This document shows, piece after piece, positions 61,197-64,000 of a DNA stretch of 64,000 nucleotides. Numbering within the stretch: position 1 is the first letter of the stretch; each line of letters begins with the position of its first letter. Origin of the DNA: UKL13-3 sp943369665 (GTDB lineage: Bacteria > Bacteroidota > Bacteroidia > UKL13-3). The notes beneath the pieces are model-generated. The model did no database searches and was not told the origin of the DNA. It saw nothing but the letters and a program-made list of their open reading frames with translations. Location of the stretch: NCBI GenBank assembly GCA_943369665.1, contig CALRNX020000001.1, positions 682,001 through 746,000 on the forward strand, read 5' to 3'. The position numbers and the translations under genes were made by a program.

Positions 61197-62285
61197 ATGG
61201 ATTTTAAAGATGAAATCAAACAATTTGGTGAAAGAGTCGAAAAACTAAAAGACCAAATTCAAACCGAAGAAGCAACAAAAAATGCATTTATCATGCCTTT
61301 TATAAAAGCATTAGGTTACGATGTATTCAACCCTCTTGAAGTGGTTCCTGAATTTATAGCCGACATTGGAATCAAAAAAGGGGAAAAAGTTGATTATGCT
61401 ATTTTAAAGGATGGTAAACCGAGCATCTTAGTTGAATGTAAACATTGGGCGCAAAGCTTGGATGTGCACAACTCACAATTGTTAAGGTATTTCCATACTA
61501 CGAATGCAAAGTTTGGGCTTTTATCCAACGGTATTATATACAGGTTCTACACAGACCTTGTAGAAAGGAATAAAATGGATGAAAAACCATTCTTAGAATT
61601 TAATGTCACGGATATTAAAGATAATCAAATAGAAGAGCTTAAAAAGTTTCACAAATCATACTTTAATATTGATAATATTGTTAATACAGCAAGTGAATTG
61701 AAATACATGAATGAATTAAAAGTTTTGATTCATTCAGAGTTTCAAAGCCCAACAGATGGATTTGTAAGACATTTCGGAAAGCAAATTTATGCCGGAGTAT
61801 TAACCGCAAAGTTAATGGAACAATTCACCTCATTAACAAAACGCTCCATTCAGCAATACATAAATGACTTAATAACTGAACGGCTAAAATCTGCATTAAA
61901 AAAGGAAAATGAAGCAGAACAAACTAATTTAGAGCAAGAAGTATCGCTTACTACAGGAGTTGCAACCGACACAAAAATTGATACAACCCCAGAGGAAATG
62001 GAAGGATTTCTAATCGTAAAAACCATCCTAAGACAAAAAATTAATGCAAGTCGTATAGTGTACCGGGATGCCCAATCTTATTTCGCTATTTTACTGGATG
62101 ATAATAATCGTAAGACTATTTGCCGTTTGTATCTAAACGGCAACAAAAAGTACCTTGCTTATATTGATGAACAAAAAAAAGAAATAAAGACTGAGATCTT
62201 AAACCTGGATGCCATTTTTAACTTTTCAGATATCCTTAATAAAGTTGTAGAAAGCCTCGACTTGGAAAAGAAAGTGACTTCCTAA
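61197..62285 (+). CDS. Stand-alone HsdR_N nuclease-like protein
   Basis: 362 residues. The N-terminal half matches the type I restriction enzyme R-subunit nuclease domain (HSDR_N, PD-(D/E)xK fold): 'EEATKNAFIMPFIKALGYDVF', 'KKGEKVDYAIL' (metal Asp) and 'PSILVECKHW' (E-x-K). The C-terminal half (about 170-362) has a helical linker and a beta-rich end ('YFAILLDDNNRKTICRLYLN'). There is no helicase, and no hsdM or hsdS nearby. Such orphans are common in bacterial genomes and are annotated as restriction or DNA-repair nucleases without proof. Confidence 0.85.
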   Translation: MDFKDEIKQFGERVEKLKDQIQTEEATKNAFIMPFIKALGYDVFNPLEVVPEFIADIGIKKGEKVDYAILKDGKPSILVECKHWAQSLDVHNSQLLRYFHTTNAKFGLLSNGIIYRFYTDLVERNKMDEKPFLEFNVTDIKDNQIEELKKFHKSYFNIDNIVNTASELKYMNELKVLIHSEFQSPTDGFVRHFGKQIYAGVLTAKLMEQFTSLTKRSIQQYINDLITERLKSALKKENEAEQTNLEQEVSLTTGVATDTKIDTTPEEMEGFLIVKTILRQKINASRIVYRDAQSYFAILLDDNNRKTICRLYLNGNKKYLAYIDEQKKEIKTEILNLDAIFNFSDILNKVVESLDLEKKVTS

Positions 62286-62336
62286 GTACAGATAAATAAT
62301 ATATTTCGTTCATTGATTTAATGCCATATGTAAAAA

Positions 62337-62368
62337 TTTCTAACTACTACTCCATTAGTATACATTTG
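62337..62368 (+). promoter_or_regulatory. Promoter of kdsB
   Basis: TTTC (62337-62340), 20-base spacer and -7 TACATTTG (62361-62368), a perfect TAnnTTTG. ATG 62387 is 18 bases further on, which rules out a longer start at 62321. Confidence 0.65.
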
Positions 62369-62386
62369 CAGATATTTAATCAATCA

Positions 62387-63121
62387 ATGAACATCATCGG
62401 AATCATCCCAGCGCGTTACGCATCCACCCGTTTTCCCGGAAAACCATTAATTGATATTGGCGGAAAAAGCATGATCCAGCGCGTGTATGAGCAATGCAAA
62501 AAAGCGGAAACACTTAGTGATGTGATTGTAGCAACCGATGATGCACGCATTGCCGATCATGTTAAAAACTTTGGAGGCAAAGTAGCCATGACCGCTACAC
62601 ACCACCAAAGCGGAACCGACAGGTGTGCCGAAGTGGTGCAAACCTATAATGGTTTATGTGATGCAGTGATCAATATACAAGGTGACGAGCCTTTTATCAA
62701 TCCTTCCCAGATAGATGCCCTGGCATTTGCTTTTCATGAACCGCATGTGCAATTGGCCACCATGAAAAAGAAAATGGTGAACGAAGCGGATATTCAAAAC
62801 CCGAACATGGTGAAAGTTATCAGCAATAGTTTGGGTGATGCCATTTATTTTTCGCGCTCCCCTATTCCCTATCGCAGAAATCCCGATGCGCAGATAACCT
62901 ATTACAAACATATCGGTATTTATGGCTACCGAAAAGAAACCTTATTGGAAATAACACAATTGCCGCTTGGCAATTTGGAACAAGCCGAAAACCTTGAACA
63001 GCTCAGGTGGATCGAAAAAGGATTCCGTATTCATTTGGTTGAAACAGACATTGAAAACATTGCAATAGATAGCCCTGATGATTTGCAGAAAGCCAATCAT
63101 TGGTTGATTCAACATTCATAA
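62387..63121 (+). CDS. kdsB: 3-deoxy-manno-octulosonate cytidylyltransferase
   Basis: Activates Kdo as CMP-Kdo for the lipid A-proximal LPS core. 244 residues: nucleotide loop 'IIPARYASTRFPGKPLIDIGGKSMI', 'VIVATDDARIADHV', 'NIQGDEPFI' (metal Asp) and 'YFSRSPIPYRRN', 'YKHIGIYGYR'. I chose ATG 62387 because the family starts there and the promoter lies directly upstream. With hldD and GT9 it indicates a heptose- and Kdo-containing LPS core. Confidence 0.96.
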   Translation: MNIIGIIPARYASTRFPGKPLIDIGGKSMIQRVYEQCKKAETLSDVIVATDDARIADHVKNFGGKVAMTATHHQSGTDRCAEVVQTYNGLCDAVINIQGDEPFINPSQIDALAFAFHEPHVQLATMKKKMVNEADIQNPNMVKVISNSLGDAIYFSRSPIPYRRNPDAQITYYKHIGIYGYRKETLLEITQLPLGNLEQAENLEQLRWIEKGFRIHLVETDIENIAIDSPDDLQKANHWLIQHS

Positions 63122-63130
63122 TCATGTCTC

Positions 63131-63715
63131 ATGCTTGATGCAGTTAACCAGCTCCAACAATTTGTTTCGGCTATTCACCCTTTTACGGATAGCGAGTGGC
63201 AGGAATTTGTTGAAATATGGAAACCGGTATCGGCCAAACGAAAAGAACAATTAACGATGGTGGGACAACAAGAGCATTATTTGTATTTTGTTGCCCAAGG
63301 TGTACAACGCGTATATTATTTTGATGATGCGATGAGGGAAGCCACACTTGTGTTTACCTATGCTCCATCATTTGGCGGAGTGCTCGACTCCATGCTCAAT
63401 GGAACCCCATCAAAATACAGCTACGAAACACTTACACAGTCTGTTTTGCTGAAAGCCGACTTTCGCACACTTCAACATATAGCGCTCACAAACAAAGCCG
63501 TCTCAGCCCTTATCCAAAAAGGTTGCTATGCAGCTTTAGCAGGTGTACTTGAACGATTGGTTGAAGTTCAATGTTTCTCTTCTGAACAACGATTTAAAAC
63601 ACTGCTCGAAAGAAGCCCGCACCTCTTGCAACTTATACCGCATAAATACATTGCCAACTACCTGGGCATCGATGCAACCAATTTCAGCAAACTCATCAAT
63701 AAAATCAAAATCTGA
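63131..63715 (+). CDS. Crp/Fnr family transcriptional regulator
   Basis: 194 residues: an N-terminal cyclic-nucleotide-binding-like beta-roll (about 20-125, 'LTMVGQQEHYLYFVAQGVQRVYY') and a short C-terminal winged-helix region with 'LLQLIPHKYIANYLGIDATNFSKLINKIK'. No Fnr-type Cys cluster is seen, and the Arg/Ser pair that binds cAMP is not evident. It may control the DUF4345 gene that follows 70 bases later; this is a guess from position. Confidence 0.87.
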   Translation: MLDAVNQLQQFVSAIHPFTDSEWQEFVEIWKPVSAKRKEQLTMVGQQEHYLYFVAQGVQRVYYFDDAMREATLVFTYAPSFGGVLDSMLNGTPSKYSYETLTQSVLLKADFRTLQHIALTNKAVSALIQKGCYAALAGVLERLVEVQCFSSEQRFKTLLERSPHLLQLIPHKYIANYLGIDATNFSKLINKIKI

Positions 63716-63785
63716 AAATGATGGTATTTACCAACACTTTGTAGTAACGATCGGAGCAATTTTGTGTCATCAAACAATAAGAATT

Positions 63786-64000
63786 ATGACTACATACACA
63801 AAAGTAAAAACCGCCTCCATCAGTTTTATCATTTTATCCGGACTTGCCTTTTTATCGGTAAGTGCGATGGCCTTTTACAACCCTCAATCGGTAATGGACC
63901 TGGTGAAGGTTGATCTTCCAAACACAGACCCTTTAAGTTCCATAAGAGGAGTATATGGAGGTGTTGGACTCAGCATCTTCATTTCATTGATTTTCCTGCT
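63786..64000 (+). CDS. DUF4345-like membrane protein (partial)
   Basis: The 71 visible codons start at ATG 63786 and run off the window. They show a hydrophobic helix (about 11-32, 'ISFIILSGLAFLSVSAMAFY'), 'NPQSVMDLVKVDL', then 'SSIRGVYGGVGLSIFISLIF', which starts a second helix. The 'RGxYGGVGL' turn is typical of the DUF4345 small membrane proteins. Function unknown. Confidence 0.7.
   Translation, partial: MTTYTKVKTASISFIILSGLAFLSVSAMAFYNPQSVMDLVKVDLPNTDPLSSIRGVYGGVGLSIFISLIFL

Noticed and set aside
1..64000. tRNA, rRNA, insertion sequences, prophage
   Set aside because: I found no cloverleaf-like spacer, rRNA segment, transposase, integrase or phage structural gene; spacers are short and mostly hold promoters, terminators or small repeats.

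Overview
The window is a compact stretch of chromosome from a member of the Bacteroidota, probably a free-living aerobic lineage; the order cannot be fixed from sequence alone. The evidence is direct: secreted proteins ending in type IX secretion (T9SS) sorting domains, promoters of the TTTG-19-TAnnTTTG kind, weak or absent Shine-Dalgarno sites, DUF5683 and DUF1569 families, an hpt-adk-obgE cluster and a DUF5683-dapB-lepB cluster. I see no phage, insertion sequence, CRISPR array, rRNA or tRNA, and no gene-free stretch longer than about 300 bases.

Layout. 1-7525: end of a LytS-type kinase, then two tandem giant secreted beta-propeller proteins. 7655-9983: fabD, a lipoprotein and queD. 10106-18306: hldD, a multi-pass histidine kinase and a 1167-residue outer-membrane barrel in one tight operon. 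18298-23636: coiled-coil membrane protein, rfbC-kynA, phnA-like gene, ispD, DUF1569, queA. 23832-32882: TPR lipoprotein, small protein-ftsE, then a minus-strand run of lolD-like ABC gene, GT39, recQ and two glycosyltransferases. 32992-37555: sucC, DUF1801, YciO-like gene, lipid kinase, asparaginase. 37703-41677: PKD-repeat T9SS protein, ECF sigma factor and an anti-sigma-like protein with a C-terminal barrel. 41803-47235: lepB, dapB, DUF5683, tyrosine phosphatase, SRPBCC, pruA. 47409-54686: mnmD and an FAD oxidase, an enolase-superfamily epimerase, TPM-TPM-LemA, GT9 and a BNR protein. 54830-64000: glycosyltransferase, methyltransferase, hpt-adk-obgE, a 2-oxoacid dehydrogenase E2, a stand-alone HsdR_N protein, kdsB, a Crp/Fnr regulator and a partial DUF4345 gene.

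Functional themes are envelope building (hldD, kdsB, rfbC, five glycosyltransferases, LolD-like and T9SS cargo), envelope sensing (kinase plus barrel; sigma factor plus dual-membrane anti-sigma), tRNA modification (queD, queA, mnmD with a possible MnmC oxidase half, YciO/Sua5 family) and central metabolism (sucC, E2, pruA, kynA).

The two most interesting signals are: (1) the three-gene unit at 37703-41677, whose last protein looks like a dual-membrane-spanning anti-sigma factor; and (2) a family of 7/14-nucleotide-periodic quasi-repeats of CAAACNN type at four places. Three of these are translated at the front of, or inside, conserved proteins (lipid kinase, MnmD, FAD oxidase). Because 7 and 14 are not multiples of 3, copy-number slippage there would break the reading frame. 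Several REP-like hairpins with a TTCGA core and a 106-bp imperfect palindrome are further dispersed-repeat candidates.
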